Source: Oscillospiraceae bacterium (lineage in GTDB: Bacteria; Bacillota; Clostridia; Oscillospirales; Acutalibacteraceae). From it: a stretch of DNA of 64,000 nucleotides. Each line of letters begins with the position of its first letter. Within the stretch, counting starts at the first letter, position 1. Shown in pieces: positions 1 through 9,829 of the stretch. The stretch is taken from contig CACWPS010000004.1 in NCBI GenBank assembly GCA_902762875.1, forward strand, positions 124,001-188,000, written 5' to 3'. Made by a program: the position numbers and the translations under genes. The notes below the pieces were generated by a model. The model did not search any database. It was not told where the DNA came from and worked only from the letters and a program-made list of their open reading frames with translations.

Positions 1-2
1 GC

Positions 3-1985
3 CTTATTTCGGTTGATAAAAAGTACAGCGTAGCGGTTGAAACCGCCCTGGCCGCGGCAATACAGAACATAGTGGTTGAAACCGAGGCAGATGCTAAAAG
101 GGCGATAGGCTATTTAAAGACCAACAAGGGCGGCAGAGCCACATTTTTGCCCGTTGCTACAATAAAGGCACGGGAGTTTAAGGAAAGCGGATTTGAAGAT
201 TTAGCGGGCTTTGTAGGTATTGCGGATGACCTTGTTTCTGCCGACAAAAAATACCGAGAGATAGTAAAATACCTATTGGGTGCGGTAGTTGTTGCGGAGG
301 ATATTGACTCTGCGGCGGTAATTGCAAAGAAATACGGCTACCGTGTTAAGGTTGTATCCCTTGACGGTCAGGTTGTAAATACGGGCGGCTCCCTTACGGG
401 GGGTTCCCTTGTAAAAAGTGCAGGTCTTTTAAGCCGTTCGGGAGATATAAAAACCCTTGAAAGCGATATTTTAAAGCTCACCGAAAAGGCAAACGAGACC
501 GAGAAGGCATTTAACGAGGCTAAAGAGGCGGTAGCGGCGGTACAGGCTGATATCACCGCAGAAAATGCGGAAATAACCACCGCAAACGAGGATAAAATCC
601 GTGCCACCTCAGAGCTTAAGCGTCTGGGTGATTTGAAGCAGAGCCTCGAAAATTCTTTAAATCAGCTGTTAGATGAAATTAACAGCGGCGAAGAAAAGCT
701 TAAAAAGCTTAAAGAGGTATCCTCTGCGGCGGCAAGGGCTATAGCCGAGCTTGATTCTAAAAAGTCTTCTGTTCAGGCGGAAATTGATAAAATGACGGGC
801 GGCAGAGATAATCTTAATGCCGAGCGTGAAAGGACGGCTGAGGAAATTACCGAGGCAAAGCTTGCGGTAATTGAAATTCAAAAGGATACCGAGGCGTTAG
901 ATAAGCAGGCAGGGGATTTACGGGAAATGATTGCCGGCAGAGCCGACAGGCTTAAGGCAATAGAAAAGGAAATCGCCCAGTATGAGCTTAAAAACGCTGA
1001 TTTAAGCCTAAAAGCAGAGCAGTCGGCGGCTAATACCGATAGCTTAAGGCTTAAAATCGCCGAGTCAGAGCAGAATATAAAGGAGCTGCTTGAAAAGCGC
1101 AACCAGACCGAAAAGGCGGGGCTTGAGCTACGCACCGGCGAACGGGAGCATACCTCACAGCGTGAGAAGATAGGCGGGGAATTAGCACGACTTACAGAGC
1201 GCAAGGAGGTTATGCTAAAGGAGTATGACGAGGTAATACGCAAGCTTTACGACGAGTATGAGCTGACAAGGAGCGAGGCGGAAAAAATCGGTATTCACAT
1301 CGAAAAGCCTGCCGAAGCAAAACGGGAGCTTGCCGAAATTAAGGCGAAAATACGGGGACTGGGTAATGTAAATGTCTCTGCAATAGAGGAATATAAAGAG
1401 GTAAGCGAGCGGTACGAGTTTATGTCGGCACAGATTAAGGATGTGGAGACCACCCGCACCGAGCTTCACAAGCTTATAAATCAGCTTACCCACCAGATGC
1501 AGGATATTTTCACCGAGGGCTTTAACAAGATTAACGAGAATTTTTCAAAAACCTTTACCGAGCTTTTCGGCGGCGGAAGTGCAAGCCTTACCCTTTCGGA
1601 GCCTGAAAACATACTTGAAAGCGGAATTGATATTAATGTCAAGCTGCCGGGTAAAAATGTACCCAGCCTTGACGGACTTTCAGGCGGCGAAAAGGCACTT
1701 ATTGCATTGTCGATTTACTTTGCGATTATGCGTGTAAATGCTCCGCCCTTCTGTTTCCTTGACGAGGTTGATACCGCACTTGACGATATTAATGTGGAAC
1801 GGTTTGCGGATTATATGAAGCGGTCGGATTTTTCCACCCAGTTTATCTGCGTTACCCATAGGCGCGGCACAATGGAGTCGGCGGATATGCTCTACGGTGT
1901 TACAATGCAGGAAAAGGGCGTTACCAAGCTTTTGGAGCTTAATGTAGCCGAGCTTGAAAAGGCGCTTAACACACAGAGTGCATAA
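3..1985 (+). CDS. smc: Chromosome segregation protein SMC, C-terminal part (5' cut by window)
   Basis: This is the C-terminal part of the SMC ATPase of the condensin complex, which organises and segregates the chromosome. The frame is open from base 3, so the true start lies upstream. The visible part begins in the hinge, with a VAVETALAAA-like stretch and a glycine-rich GGSLTGGS segment. It continues through about 350 residues of Lys/Glu-rich coiled coil and ends in the ATPase head. The head has the ABC signature LSGGEKALIALS near base 1678, Walker B FCFLDEVDTALDD near 1755 and a switch histidine in VTHRRGTM. The ftsY start follows 23 bp later, a common smc-ftsY arrangement. Identification is firm; only the N-terminal head is missing. 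Confidence 0.97.
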   Translation, partial: LISVDKKYSVAVETALAAAIQNIVVETEADAKRAIGYLKTNKGGRATFLPVATIKAREFKESGFEDLAGFVGIADDLVSADKKYREIVKYLLGAVVVAEDIDSAAVIAKKYGYRVKVVSLDGQVVNTGGSLTGGSLVKSAGLLSRSGDIKTLESDILKLTEKANETEKAFNEAKEAVAAVQADITAENAEITTANEDKIRATSELKRLGDLKQSLENSLNQLLDEINSGEEKLKKLKEVSSAAARAIAELDSKKSSVQAEIDKMTGGRDNLNAERERTAEEITEAKLAVIEIQKDTEALDKQAGDLREMIAGRADRLKAIEKEIAQYELKNADLSLKAEQSAANTDSLRLKIAESEQNIKELLEKRNQTEKAGLELRTGEREHTSQREKIGGELARLTERKEVMLKEYDEVIRKLYDEYELTRSEAEKIGIHIEKPAEAKRELAEIKAKIRGLGNVNVSAIEEYKEVSERYEFMSAQIKDVETTRTELHKLINQLTHQMQDIFTEGFNKINENFSKTFTELFGGGSASLTLSEPENILESGIDINVKLPGKNVPSLDGLSGGEKALIALSIYFAIMRVNAPPFCFLDEVDTALDDINVERFADYMKRSDFSTQFICVTHRRGTMESADMLYGVTMQEKGVTKLLELNVAELEKALNTQSA

Positions 1986-2008
1986 ATTTTTTTGAAAGCG
2001 GGACAGCA

Positions 2009-2917
2009 ATGGGATTTTTCGGTAAAATTAAAGAGGGTCTTAAAAAGACGAGAGACTCTATTTCAAACGGCGTAAACGGTATTTTAAACAGCTTTACCAA
2101 AATCGATGACGAGCTGTTTGAGGAGCTGGAGGAGACCCTTGTTATGGCGGATGTGGGGGTTCAGACTTCTACTGAAATATGCGACCGCCTGCGCAAAAAA
2201 ATAAAGGAAACAGGTGTTACAGACCCCAAAGAAATAAAGGGTATGATGAAGGAAATTATATCCGAAATGCTGGGGGAGAATGAGGGCTTAAAGCTTGATA
2301 CAAAGCCCTCAGTTATCCTTGTAATCGGCGTAAACGGCGTGGGGAAGACCACCTCTATCGGCAAAATCGCCGCTAAGCTTCAAAGCGAGGGTAAAAAGGT
2401 GGTTTTGGGTGCGGCGGATACCTTCCGTGCCGCCGCTATCGACCAGTTAGGCATTTGGGCAGAGCGTGCGGGAGTTTCAATGGTTAAAAGCGTTGAGGGT
2501 ACAGATCCCGCTTCTGTGGTGTTTGATACCATAGCCTCGGCAAAATCAAAGGGGGCAGATGTTATTATCTGCGACACTGCGGGCAGACTTCACAACAAGA
2601 AAAATCTTATGGATGAGCTTGCGAAGATTAACCGAGTTATCGCAAGGGAGCTATCGGATTCCTCGGTGGAAACCCTGCTTGTGTTAGATGCCGCAACGGG
2701 GCAAAATGCCGTAAATCAGGCAAGAGAATTTAAAAATGCTGCCGATATTACGGGAATTGTTTTAACAAAGCTTGACGGCACGGCAAAAGGCGGTATAATA
2801 ATAGCTATAAGCAACGAGCTTAATATACCCGTAAAGTTTGTGGGCGTGGGCGAGGGGATTGATGATTTACAGCCCTTTGACGCTGCCGAGTTTGCAGACG
2901 GAATTTTTGAGGAGTAA
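2009..2917 (+). CDS. ftsY: Signal recognition particle receptor FtsY
   Basis: This is the SRP receptor GTPase, which docks SRP-ribosome complexes at the membrane for co-translational insertion. The 302 residues cover the N domain and the GTPase (G) domain, with no long acidic A domain, as in many Firmicutes. The G1 loop GVNGVGKTTSIGK lies at about residues 108-120. DTAGRLHNKKNLMDEL and TKLDGTAKGG supply the later GTPase motifs. It lies directly after smc and 6 bp before the nucleotide pyrophosphatase gene, so co-transcription is likely. Confidence 0.97.
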   Translation: MGFFGKIKEGLKKTRDSISNGVNGILNSFTKIDDELFEELEETLVMADVGVQTSTEICDRLRKKIKETGVTDPKEIKGMMKEIISEMLGENEGLKLDTKPSVILVIGVNGVGKTTSIGKIAAKLQSEGKKVVLGAADTFRAAAIDQLGIWAERAGVSMVKSVEGTDPASVVFDTIASAKSKGADVIICDTAGRLHNKKNLMDELAKINRVIARELSDSSVETLLVLDAATGQNAVNQAREFKNAADITGIVLTKLDGTAKGGIIIAISNELNIPVKFVGVGEGIDDLQPFDAAEFADGIFEE

Positions 2918-2923
2918 CCTTAA

Positions 2924-3508
2924 ATGAAAATATTTATAGCTACTAAAAATCAAAAAAAGCTAATCGAGCTTACAAGAATTCTAATCCCCTTTGGCTTTGA
3001 GGTGTTAAGTGAAAAGGATTTGGACAGTCCCTTAGAGGAAATAGAAGAAACAGGAACCACCTTTAGGGAAAACGCCCTTTTAAAGGCTAAAGCAGGGCTA
3101 CGGCGAACAGGCTATATTTCGGTTGCCGACGATTCGGGTATTTGTGTCGATTACCTAAACGGTGCTCCGGGAATTTTCTCGGCCCGTTATTCCGGCGGCA
3201 ATGATGAGGACAATAACGACAAGCTTTTAAATGAGCTTAAGGGTGTGCCTGCCCAAAACAGAGGTGCCCACTACACCGCCGCTATTGCCTGTGTTTTTCC
3301 CGACGGCAGAGAATTTACCGTTGAGGGAAAATGCTACGGTAAGATTGCCTTCGAGCGGCAGGCAGGCAACGGCGGGTTTGGATATGACCCCTTGTTTATA
3401 AGCGAAAAAGGACCTTTCAGTCAGTTGACGGCCGAGGAAAAGGATTCAATCAGTCACAGAGGACAGGCTCTTAGACTTTTTAAGGAAGAATTGAAAAAAT
3501 ATATTTAA
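2924..3508 (+). CDS. rdgB: XTP/dITP diphosphatase (RdgB/HAM1 family)
   Basis: This house-cleaning enzyme hydrolyses XTP, dITP and ITP to monophosphates and keeps deaminated purines out of nucleic acids. The 194 residues match the usual family length. The N-terminal FIATKNQKKL loop, the DDSGICVD metal-binding segment near residue 68, the GGFGYDPLF motif and the C-terminal SHRGQALRLF are all present. It is the third gene of the smc-ftsY run, with short spacing on both sides. The exact substrate preference is inferred from the family. Confidence 0.95.
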   Translation: MKIFIATKNQKKLIELTRILIPFGFEVLSEKDLDSPLEEIEETGTTFRENALLKAKAGLRRTGYISVADDSGICVDYLNGAPGIFSARYSGGNDEDNNDKLLNELKGVPAQNRGAHYTAAIACVFPDGREFTVEGKCYGKIAFERQAGNGGFGYDPLFISEKGPFSQLTAEEKDSISHRGQALRLFKEELKKYI

Positions 3509-3520
3509 ACGGAGAAAATT

Positions 3521-3814
3521 ATGCTAAACAGCAGACAGAGAGCCCAGCTGAGAGGGCTTGCAAACAGTATGGAAACAATCTTACAGGTGGGCAAATCGGG
3601 GGTTAGTGAAAACACCGTAAAGCAGGTGAACGATGCCCTCGAGGCAAGGGAGCTTATTAAGCTCCGCACCCTTGAAACCTGCCCCACATCTTCCCGTGAA
3701 GCGGCGGATGAAATTGCCGAAAAAACGGGAGCAGATGTTGTTCAGGTCATCGGCACCCGATTTGTGCTTTACAGGGAAAGTAAAGACAATAAGCAGATAA
3801 AGCTCGTAAAATAA
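3521..3814 (+). CDS. yhbY: YhbY/CRM-domain RNA-binding protein
   Basis: This is a 97-residue protein of the YhbY family, a single CRM domain that binds pre-50S ribosomal particles. The N-terminal LNSRQRAQLRGLANSM and the internal LQVGKSGVSE with its GxxG-type loop are typical. The C-terminal half carries ADVVQVIGTRFVLYRES, the last strand of the fold. The start has the ribosome site GGAG a few bases upstream. The stop codon overlaps the nadD start (TAATG), pointing to translational coupling. A role in ribosome assembly is inferred from the family. Confidence 0.93.
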   Translation: MLNSRQRAQLRGLANSMETILQVGKSGVSENTVKQVNDALEARELIKLRTLETCPTSSREAADEIAEKTGADVVQVIGTRFVLYRESKDNKQIKLVK

Positions 3815-4413
3815 TGGGATATACTGCAATTTTCGGCGGAACCTTTAATCCGCTCCACATAGGGCATTACGAGATGCTGTCGGCACTTGAAAAAGACAAC
3901 CAAATTGATGAAATATGGCTTATGCCCGACCGCATACCGCCCCATAAGGTCTGCGATTTTTTAGCACATGATAAGGACAGAATAGAAATGTGCCGTATCG
4001 CAGCAGAAGATTTTAAAAAGACACAGCTCTGCCTTGCGGAGTTTGAGCGACAGGGTAAAAGCTACACCTACGATACTGTGACTGAGTTTTTAAAGAAATA
4101 CCCCGATAAAACATTCACCTTTGTCTGCGGGGGAGATATGCTTATTTCCTTTGATAAATGGTATAGGTATGAGGAGCTGATGAAACTGCTCCCCTTTACC
4201 GTTTTCAGGCGGACAGATACCGACAGCGCCGAGTTTGACCGAATGGCCCAAAAGCTTTCTTCACAGGGAATGGAAATCACGGTTATGGACGAGGTTATCA
4301 CGGCGGTTTCGTCTTCTTATATAAGGAATAATTTTGAAAAATCTCGGGATTTGTTGCCCGAAAAAATATATAATTACATTTTGGACAGAGGGATTTACTG
4401 TGACGGGAAATAA
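3814..4413 (+). CDS. nadD: Nicotinate-nucleotide adenylyltransferase
   Basis: This enzyme transfers AMP from ATP to nicotinate mononucleotide, a step in NAD synthesis. The nucleotidyltransferase signature GGTFNPLHIGH sits at residues 8-18. The C-terminal SSSYIRN motif (about residue 168) completes the active site. The 199-residue length is normal. Its 3' end overlaps the start of the YqeK-type phosphohydrolase, and the yhbY-nadD-yqeK-rsfS order is well known in Firmicutes. Confidence 0.96.
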   Translation: MGYTAIFGGTFNPLHIGHYEMLSALEKDNQIDEIWLMPDRIPPHKVCDFLAHDKDRIEMCRIAAEDFKKTQLCLAEFERQGKSYTYDTVTEFLKKYPDKTFTFVCGGDMLISFDKWYRYEELMKLLPFTVFRRTDTDSAEFDRMAQKLSSQGMEITVMDEVITAVSSSYIRNNFEKSRDLLPEKIYNYILDRGIYCDGK

Positions 4414-4972
4414 AACCGATTATGAGGCGCTTAAGGAGATATTGCAAAAACGGCTTGACGAGAAGCGTTATTATCATTCACTTTGCGTGGCGGATGAGGC
4501 AAAGCGTTTAGCAGAAAAATACGGCGGGGACCAAGATAAAGCCTACCTTGCGGGACTGCTTCACGATATTACAAAGAACGCACCCGACGAAGAACACTTG
4601 CAAATTTTTAAAGAGTTTGGTATAATCTTAAGCGATATTGAGAAAAATGCAAAAAAGCTGTGGCACGCTATGTCGGGGGCCGAGTATGTTAAAAATATTT
4701 TAGGTATAAAAGATAATGAAATAATCGACGCTATACGCTATCACACCACCGCAAAGGCGGATATGTCACTAATAGCAAAAATCCTTTACCTTGCGGACTT
4801 CACCTCAAAGGACCGTGATTACGAGGATGTTGATGTGATAAGGGAGTATGTTGACGAATCCCTTAGTAAGGCCTTTGTTTACGCCTTGCAGTATTCGATT
4901 ACGGATTTGGTAAATCAGGGCAGAGCAGTACACCCCGATACGGTAGAGGCGTACAATCAAGCTGTTCTATAA
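4400..4972 (+). CDS. yqeK: YqeK-family HD-domain symmetrical Ap4A hydrolase
   Basis: This is an HD-superfamily phosphohydrolase. YqeK proteins hydrolyse diadenosine tetraphosphate symmetrically to ADP. The metal-binding pattern is visible as YHSLCVADEA, GLLHDITKN and WHAMSGAEY, followed by IRYHTTA and YLADF. I place the start at the GTG at 4400, which overlaps the last codons of nadD. An in-frame alternative at 4334 would add 22 residues that simply translate nadD sequence. The resulting 190 residues match the family. Its place between nadD and rsfS supports the call. Confidence 0.92.
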   Translation: MTGNKTDYEALKEILQKRLDEKRYYHSLCVADEAKRLAEKYGGDQDKAYLAGLLHDITKNAPDEEHLQIFKEFGIILSDIEKNAKKLWHAMSGAEYVKNILGIKDNEIIDAIRYHTTAKADMSLIAKILYLADFTSKDRDYEDVDVIREYVDESLSKAFVYALQYSITDLVNQGRAVHPDTVEAYNQAVL

Positions 4973-4993
4973 TAATATTTCGGAGGAATAAAT

Positions 4994-5359
4994 TTGGAAG
5001 CATTTGAAATTTTAAAAATTGCGGCTAATGCGTTAAATGCGAAAAAAGCAAGGGAGCTTAGTGCTGTAAAGGTCGGCGACCTTACGGTTTTAGCCGATTA
5101 CTTTTTAATGTGCACCGCCACTTCTTCGACCCATGTCCGTGCCCTTGCTGATGAGGCAGAGGAGAAGCTGAGCGAGGCGGGGGTTGCGCCCCACCATATT
5201 GAGGGGAAAACCACGGGCTGGATAGTGCTTGACTATGGCTCGGTTATAATTCATATCTTCAGCCGCGACCAGCGGGAGTTTTATGATCTCGACAGAATGT
5301 GGAGTGACGGCGAGCAGGTAAACTTAGACGAGATTTTAGAGGAATCCGAGGGGGATTAA
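4994..5359 (+). CDS. rsfS: Ribosomal silencing factor RsfS
   Basis: RsfS binds ribosomal protein uL14 and blocks joining of the subunits when nutrients are short. The 121-residue sequence carries the family core: [20 protein letters not shown], then [15 protein letters not shown] and [10 protein letters not shown]. The start is a TTG, chosen because GGAGG lies 8 bp upstream and no better ATG exists. It sits between yqeK and leuS, its usual neighbourhood. Confidence 0.95.
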   Translation: MEAFEILKIAANALNAKKARELSAVKVGDLTVLADYFLMCTATSSTHVRALADEAEEKLSEAGVAPHHIEGKTTGWIVLDYGSVIIHIFSRDQREFYDLDRMWSDGEQVNLDEILEESEGD

Positions 5360-5364
5360 TAATA

Positions 5365-7779
5365 ATGTCAAAGGCATACGATTACGCAAAAATTGAAAAA
5401 AAGTGGCAGGATATTTGGGACGAAAAGCAGACCTTCGCCGCAAAGGACGATTATTCTCTGCCGAAGTTTTACGGACTTGTGGAGTTTCCCTACCCGTCGG
5501 GTCAGGGACTGCATGTAGGTCACCCTCGCTCTTATACGGCGCTTGATATTGTAAGCCGTAAAAAGCGGCTTGAGGGCTATAATGTGCTTTATCCTATGGG
5601 TTGGGACGCTTTCGGTCTTCCCACCGAAAACTTTGCCATAAAGAATCATATTCACCCGTCTATTGTAACCGAAAATAATATAGCTAACTTTAAAAGACAG
5701 CTTAAATCCTTGGGCTTTTCCTTTGACTGGAGCAGGGAAATAAATACCACCGACCCGTCCTATTATAAGTGGACACAGTGGATTTTCTTACAGCTCTTCA
5801 AAAAGGGACTTGCTTATAAAAAGAAAATGTCGGTTAACTGGTGCACCTCCTGCAAGTGCGTGCTTGCAAATGAGGAGGTTGTAAACGGCCATTGCGAGCG
5901 TTGCGGCAGTGAGGTTGTCCACAAGGAAAAAAGCCAATGGATGCTTAAAATCACCGACTATGCCGAGAAGCTGCTTGAGGGGCTTAATGATGTTGATTTT
6001 ATCGACCGTGTAAAGACCCAACAGCGCAACTGGATAGGCCGTTCCTACGGTACACAGGTTAAGTTTACCGCAAGCACAGGCGACGAGTTTGAAATCTTTA
6101 CCACGAGGGCGGATACCCTTTTCGGGGCTACATATATGGTTATGTCACCCGAGCACCCGCTGATTGAAAAGTGGGCGGATAAAATCGAGAATATGGAAGA
6201 GGTTTTGGCTTATAAGCAAGAGGCTGCCAAAAAGTCGGACTTCGAGCGTACCGAGCTTGCAAAGGATAAGACGGGGGTTAAGTTAGAGGGAGTTACCGCA
6301 ATAAACCCCGTAAATAAAAAGGAGCTTCCGATTTTCATTTCGGACTATGTGCTTATTTCCTACGGTACGGGGGCTATTATGGCGGTTCCCGCCCATGACG
6401 ACCGTGACTGGGAGTTTGCAAAGAAGTTCGGTCTGCCGATTATTGAGGTTGTATCCGGCGGTGAAGATGTACAGAATGCTCCCTATACAGAATGTGCTAC
6501 AGGCAAAATGGTAAATTCAGGCTTCCTTGACGGGCTTTCTGTTGAAGAGGCTAAAAAGGCAATGCAGAAGTGGCTTGCGGATAATAATTTGGGCTGTGTT
6601 AAGACCAATTACAAGCTTCGTGACTGGGTATTCTCCCGTCAGCGTTACTGGGGCGAGCCAATACCTGTTGTTTACTGCGAGAAGTGCGGTTATGTTCCGT
6701 TGCCCGAAAGCGAGCTGCCCTTAGTACTTCCTAATGTTGACTCCTACGAGCCCACCGATAACGGTGAATCTCCACTTGCTAAAATGACCGATTGGGTTAA
6801 TACAACCTGCCCCCATTGCGGCGGCCATGCGGTAAGAGAGACCGATACTATGCCACAGTGGGCGGGCTCTTCCTGGTATTTCCTTCGTTACTGCGACCCG
6901 CATAACGATAAGGAGTTTGCCTCTAAGGAAGCGCTCGAATATTGGTGCCCTGTTGACTGGTACAACGGCGGTATGGAGCATACTACACTCCATCTGCTTT
7001 ACAGCCGTTTTTGGCATAAATTCCTTTATGATATCGGCGTTGTTCCCAATCCCGAGCCCTACGCAAAGCGTACAAGCCACGGTATGATTTTGGGTGAAAA
7101 CGGCGAGAAGATGTCAAAGTCACGGGGAAATGTAGTAAATCCCGACGATATTGTAAGGGACTACGGCGCCGACACAATGCGTGTTTACGAAATGTTTATA
7201 GGTGACTTTGAAAAGGCGGCACCCTGGAGCCAGTCCTCAATAAAGGGCAGTAAGCGTTTCCTTGAAAAGGTGTGGGCGCTTAACGAAAAGCTTACAGACG
7301 GCGAAGAATACCGCCCCGAGCTTGAAGCTAACTTTAACCGCACTATCAAGAAGGTTACAGAGGATATAGAGGGTCTTAAAATGAACACCGCTATTGCGGC
7401 GCTTATGTCCTTGCTTAACGATATTCAGGCTACGGGCAGTATCACAAGGGGAGAATACAGAACATACCTGCTTCTCTTAAACCCCTTTGCCCCCCATATG
7501 ACCGAGGAACTGTGGGAAATATGCGGTTTCGGCGGTATGCTGAACGAGGCAAAATGGCCTACCTTTGACGAAAGTAAGTGTGTGGACTCTGCGGTTGAAA
7601 TCGCTATTCAGGTAAACGGCAAGATTAAGGCGAGAATTAATGTCCCTGCCGAAATTGCAGCACCTGATGCCATAGCTCTTGCAAAGGAAGATTCGGCAGT
7701 TGCTGAAGCTATCGGCGGCAAGACCGTAATCAAAGAACTATATGTTCCCAAAAAGCTTGTAAATATTGTTGTAAAATAA
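5365..7779 (+). CDS. leuS: Leucyl-tRNA synthetase
   Basis: This class I synthetase charges tRNA-Leu. The 804 residues contain the HIGH-type motif (HVGHPRS, about residue 52) and the KMSKS loop in [12 protein letters not shown] (about residue 585). A zinc-ribbon-like insertion has two CxxC pairs near residues 159-182. The editing domain contains [13 protein letters not shown]. The protein ends with a short anticodon-binding and C-terminal domain ([11 protein letters not shown]). Length and motif order are normal. Confidence 0.98.
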   Translation: MSKAYDYAKIEKKWQDIWDEKQTFAAKDDYSLPKFYGLVEFPYPSGQGLHVGHPRSYTALDIVSRKKRLEGYNVLYPMGWDAFGLPTENFAIKNHIHPSIVTENNIANFKRQLKSLGFSFDWSREINTTDPSYYKWTQWIFLQLFKKGLAYKKKMSVNWCTSCKCVLANEEVVNGHCERCGSEVVHKEKSQWMLKITDYAEKLLEGLNDVDFIDRVKTQQRNWIGRSYGTQVKFTASTGDEFEIFTTRADTLFGATYMVMSPEHPLIEKWADKIENMEEVLAYKQEAAKKSDFERTELAKDKTGVKLEGVTAINPVNKKELPIFISDYVLISYGTGAIMAVPAHDDRDWEFAKKFGLPIIEVVSGGEDVQNAPYTECATGKMVNSGFLDGLSVEEAKKAMQKWLADNNLGCVKTNYKLRDWVFSRQRYWGEPIPVVYCEKCGYVPLPESELPLVLPNVDSYEPTDNGESPLAKMTDWVNTTCPHCGGHAVRETDTMPQWAGSSWYFLRYCDPHNDKEFASKEALEYWCPVDWYNGGMEHTTLHLLYSRFWHKFLYDIGVVPNPEPYAKRTSHGMILGENGEKMSKSRGNVVNPDDIVRDYGADTMRVYEMFIGDFEKAAPWSQSSIKGSKRFLEKVWALNEKLTDGEEYRPELEANFNRTIKKVTEDIEGLKMNTAIAALMSLLNDIQATGSITRGEYRTYLLLLNPFAPHMTEELWEICGFGGMLNEAKWPTFDESKCVDSAVEIAIQVNGKIKARINVPAEIAAPDAIALAKEDSAVAEAIGGKTVIKELYVPKKLVNIVVK

Positions 7780-7804
7780 TTTATTTTATTATGCAAAATA
7801 TTTG

Positions 7805-7833
7805 TTGCAATTTTCCTTTTGCTGTGTTATTAT
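7805..7833 (+). promoter_or_regulatory. Sigma-A-type promoter for secG
   Basis: TTGCAA at 7805-7810 and TATTAT at 7828-7833 are separated by 17 bp, ahead of the secG start at 7868. This separates secG from the preceding leuS group. Confidence 0.6.
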
Positions 7834-7867
7834 ATGAAGTGTTATTTGTGTTTTGGAGGTGTAATCT

Positions 7868-8116
7868 GTGAGTGCAGTTAAGATAATTCTCGGAATTGCG
7901 GTTATTTTGGTTTCTCTTGTTATAATCGCAGTTGTTCTTTTGCAGCAGGGTCACCGTGCCGGTATTAACGGCGCTATCTCCGGCGGAGCTGATACATTCC
8001 TTTCCAAAAACAAGGCAAGAACCGCTGATGCGCGTCTTTCCCGTATGACTAAGTACATTGCAATTCTTTTCTTTGTGCTGGCGATTGTTGCTAATGTTAT
8101 TGCTTTAAGGGGATAA
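7868..8116 (+). CDS. secG: Preprotein translocase subunit SecG
   Basis: SecG is a small membrane subunit of the SecYEG channel. The 82 residues form two transmembrane segments: ILGIAVILVSLVIIAVVLLQ at the start and a second near the C terminus. They are joined by the typical glycine- and serine-rich loop with ISGGADTFLSKNK. The start is a GTG with GGAGG 8 bp upstream. It has its own promoter and lies upstream of rpsU. Confidence 0.94.
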   Translation: MSAVKIILGIAVILVSLVIIAVVLLQQGHRAGINGAISGGADTFLSKNKARTADARLSRMTKYIAILFFVLAIVANVIALRG

Positions 8117-8146
8117 GTTACCCTACGGCTTGGCTTAAAGTATTTC

Positions 8147-8175
8147 TTGACTAAGTGAGAGAAATATAGTATAAT
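8147..8175 (+). promoter_or_regulatory. Strong sigma-A-type promoter for rpsU
   Basis: TTGACT at 8147-8152 and TATAAT at 8170-8175 are spaced by exactly 17 bp. They lie about 55 bp upstream of the rpsU start, fitting a highly expressed ribosomal protein gene. Confidence 0.75.
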
Positions 8176-8229
8176 AAGCCTTGCTATTGAATTTAGACCC
8201 CTGCTATTTTGCGGAGGGAGGGAATATAA

Positions 8230-8406
8230 ATGAGTCAGGTTAGAATTAAAGAAAATGAATCTTTAGATAACGCTTTGCGCCGCTTTAAAAGGCAGACCGC
8301 TAAGGACGGCGTTATTCAGGAGGTTCGCAAGAGAGAGCATTACGAAAAGCCCTCTGTAAAGCGTAAAAAGAAGTCGGAAGCTGCTCGTAAAAGAAAGTTC
8401 CGCTAA
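8230..8406 (+). CDS. rpsU: 30S ribosomal protein S21
   Basis: This is ribosomal protein S21 of the small subunit, involved in translation initiation. The 58-residue product begins [20 protein letters not shown] and ends in a very basic tail ([15 protein letters not shown]), both typical of the family. GGAGG lies upstream of the ATG. The gene has its own promoter and a perfect terminator hairpin immediately after the stop codon, so it is a single-gene unit. Confidence 0.97.
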   Translation: MSQVRIKENESLDNALRRFKRQTAKDGVIQEVRKREHYEKPSVKRKKKSEAARKRKFR

Positions 8407-8416
8407 TAATTGTTTG

Positions 8417-8446
8417 AAAAAAAGCGGTTTTAAAAACCGCTTTTTT
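8417..8446 (+). terminator. Intrinsic terminator of rpsU
   Basis: GCGGTTTT (from 8424) pairs with AAAACCGC (to 8440), preceded by an A run and followed by six T. The A/T flanks could let it work in both directions. Confidence 0.88.
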
Positions 8447-8462
8447 CTATTGTGAGGTAGTT

Positions 8463-8966
8463 ATGCTTTTAAAGCCTAATATTAAATTAACGAGAGTTAC
8501 CGATGTAAGCGCCGAATTGCTTAAAAAATACGGTATAAAGGCACTTATTCTCGATGTTGATAACACCCTTTCCACCCACCACGGCGAGGTTTTGACAGAG
8601 GGACTTGAAGACTGGCTTCAAAAAATGCAAAATAACGGCATAAAGCTTGTTGTTTTGTCCAATTCAAAGCAGGCAAGAGTTGAGCCCTTCGCCAAGAAAA
8701 TCAATCTGCCCTTTATCAGTATGGGACTTAAGCCCTTGCCCTTTAAGTTTTCTTCCGCACTTAAATTACTCGGTACAAAACGGCGGGAGACCGCAATTGT
8801 CGGCGACCAGATTTTTACCGATACATTGGGCGGAAATCTTTACGGCGTTACCACAATACTCCTTGACCCGATAAAGCTTGAAAGCTCTAAAAGCTTTAAA
8901 TTCAAGCGTAAAATTGAGCGTGGAGTGTATAAAATTTACAGAATTAAAAATACGGAGGTAGAGTAA
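8463..8966 (+). CDS. yqeG: YqeG-family HAD-IIIA phosphatase
   Basis: This is a HAD-superfamily phosphatase of the YqeG group, whose substrate is not firmly known. The catalytic loop LILDVDNTLSTH (about residues 29-40) carries the DxDxT nucleophile pattern. Motif II is VVLSNSKQ, and the acidic motif is GDQIFTDTLGGN. The 167-residue length suits the family. It starts after the rpsU terminator and precedes a predicted endonuclease IV by 2 bp. It is likely translated with that gene. Confidence 0.88.
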   Translation: MLLKPNIKLTRVTDVSAELLKKYGIKALILDVDNTLSTHHGEVLTEGLEDWLQKMQNNGIKLVVLSNSKQARVEPFAKKINLPFISMGLKPLPFKFSSALKLLGTKRRETAIVGDQIFTDTLGGNLYGVTTILLDPIKLESSKSFKFKRKIERGVYKIYRIKNTEVE

Positions 8967-8968
8967 AT

Positions 8969-9817
8969 ATGCCTAAATTTGGTCCTGCGGGCAATTCCGA
9001 AAGCTTTGCTGCTTTAGGATATAAAAACAGCCTCCAAGTTCCCGAGTATATAGTGAAAATGGGGCTCGACTGCTATGAATATCAATGCGGCAGGGGAGTA
9101 AATATCGGCGAGGAAAAGGCTAAAGAGCTCGGTATTAAGGCTAAAGAGGCGGGTATATCCCTTTCTCTTCACGCACCCTATTATATCTCAATGTCCTCGG
9201 TGGAGGAGGAAAAGAGGCTTAATTCAATTAACTATATCTTAGCCTCGGCTAAGGCGGTTAACGCTATGGGGGGCGACAGGATAGTTGTCCATACAGGCTC
9301 CTGCGGTAAGATTACCCGTGAGCATGCCTTAGAGCTTGCCTTGGATACTATGCAAAAAGCACTTGATACGCTCGATAATGAGGGGCTTTCCCACATTCAT
9401 ATATGCCCCGAAACTATGGGTAAGGTAAATCAGTTAGGCACATTAAACGAGGTTTTAGAGCTCTGTAAGCTTGATGAGAGGCTTATTCCCTGCATCGATT
9501 TCGGCCACCTTAATGCCCGAGATTTGGGAGTTCTTAAAACAACAGAGGATTTTGAGAATGTATTTACCTCTATAAAAAATGCCCTTGGTACGGACAGGCT
9601 TAAATGTTTTCATTCTCATTTTTCTAAAATCGAGTACACTACGGGAGGCGAAAAGCGCCACCTTACCTTTGAGGATAAGGTATTCGGTCCCGACTATGAG
9701 CCTGTAATGGAGCTTACCTACAAATACGGCTGTGACCCGACATTTATCTGCGAATCGGCGGGCACACAGGCCGAGGACGCTAAAACAATGAAGGATTATT
9801 ATTCATCACTAAAATAA
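8969..9817 (+). CDS. nfo: Deoxyribonuclease IV (AP endonuclease, EndoIV family)
   Basis: This TIM-barrel metalloenzyme cuts DNA 5' of abasic sites in base excision repair. The zinc-ligand strands can be seen in order: LSLHAPYYISMSS, VVHTGSCG, ICPETMGK, CIDFGHLNAR, CFHSHFSKIEYT and FICESAG. The 282-residue length is right for EndoIV. It follows the YqeG gene by 2 bp and precedes the P-type ATPase by 12 bp. Members of the broader xylose-isomerase-like family can have other substrates, so the exact function is a family inference. Confidence 0.88.
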   Translation: MPKFGPAGNSESFAALGYKNSLQVPEYIVKMGLDCYEYQCGRGVNIGEEKAKELGIKAKEAGISLSLHAPYYISMSSVEEEKRLNSINYILASAKAVNAMGGDRIVVHTGSCGKITREHALELALDTMQKALDTLDNEGLSHIHICPETMGKVNQLGTLNEVLELCKLDERLIPCIDFGHLNARDLGVLKTTEDFENVFTSIKNALGTDRLKCFHSHFSKIEYTTGGEKRHLTFEDKVFGPDYEPVMELTYKYGCDPTFICESAGTQAEDAKTMKDYYSSLK

Positions 9818-9829
9818 AGAGGTGTTTCT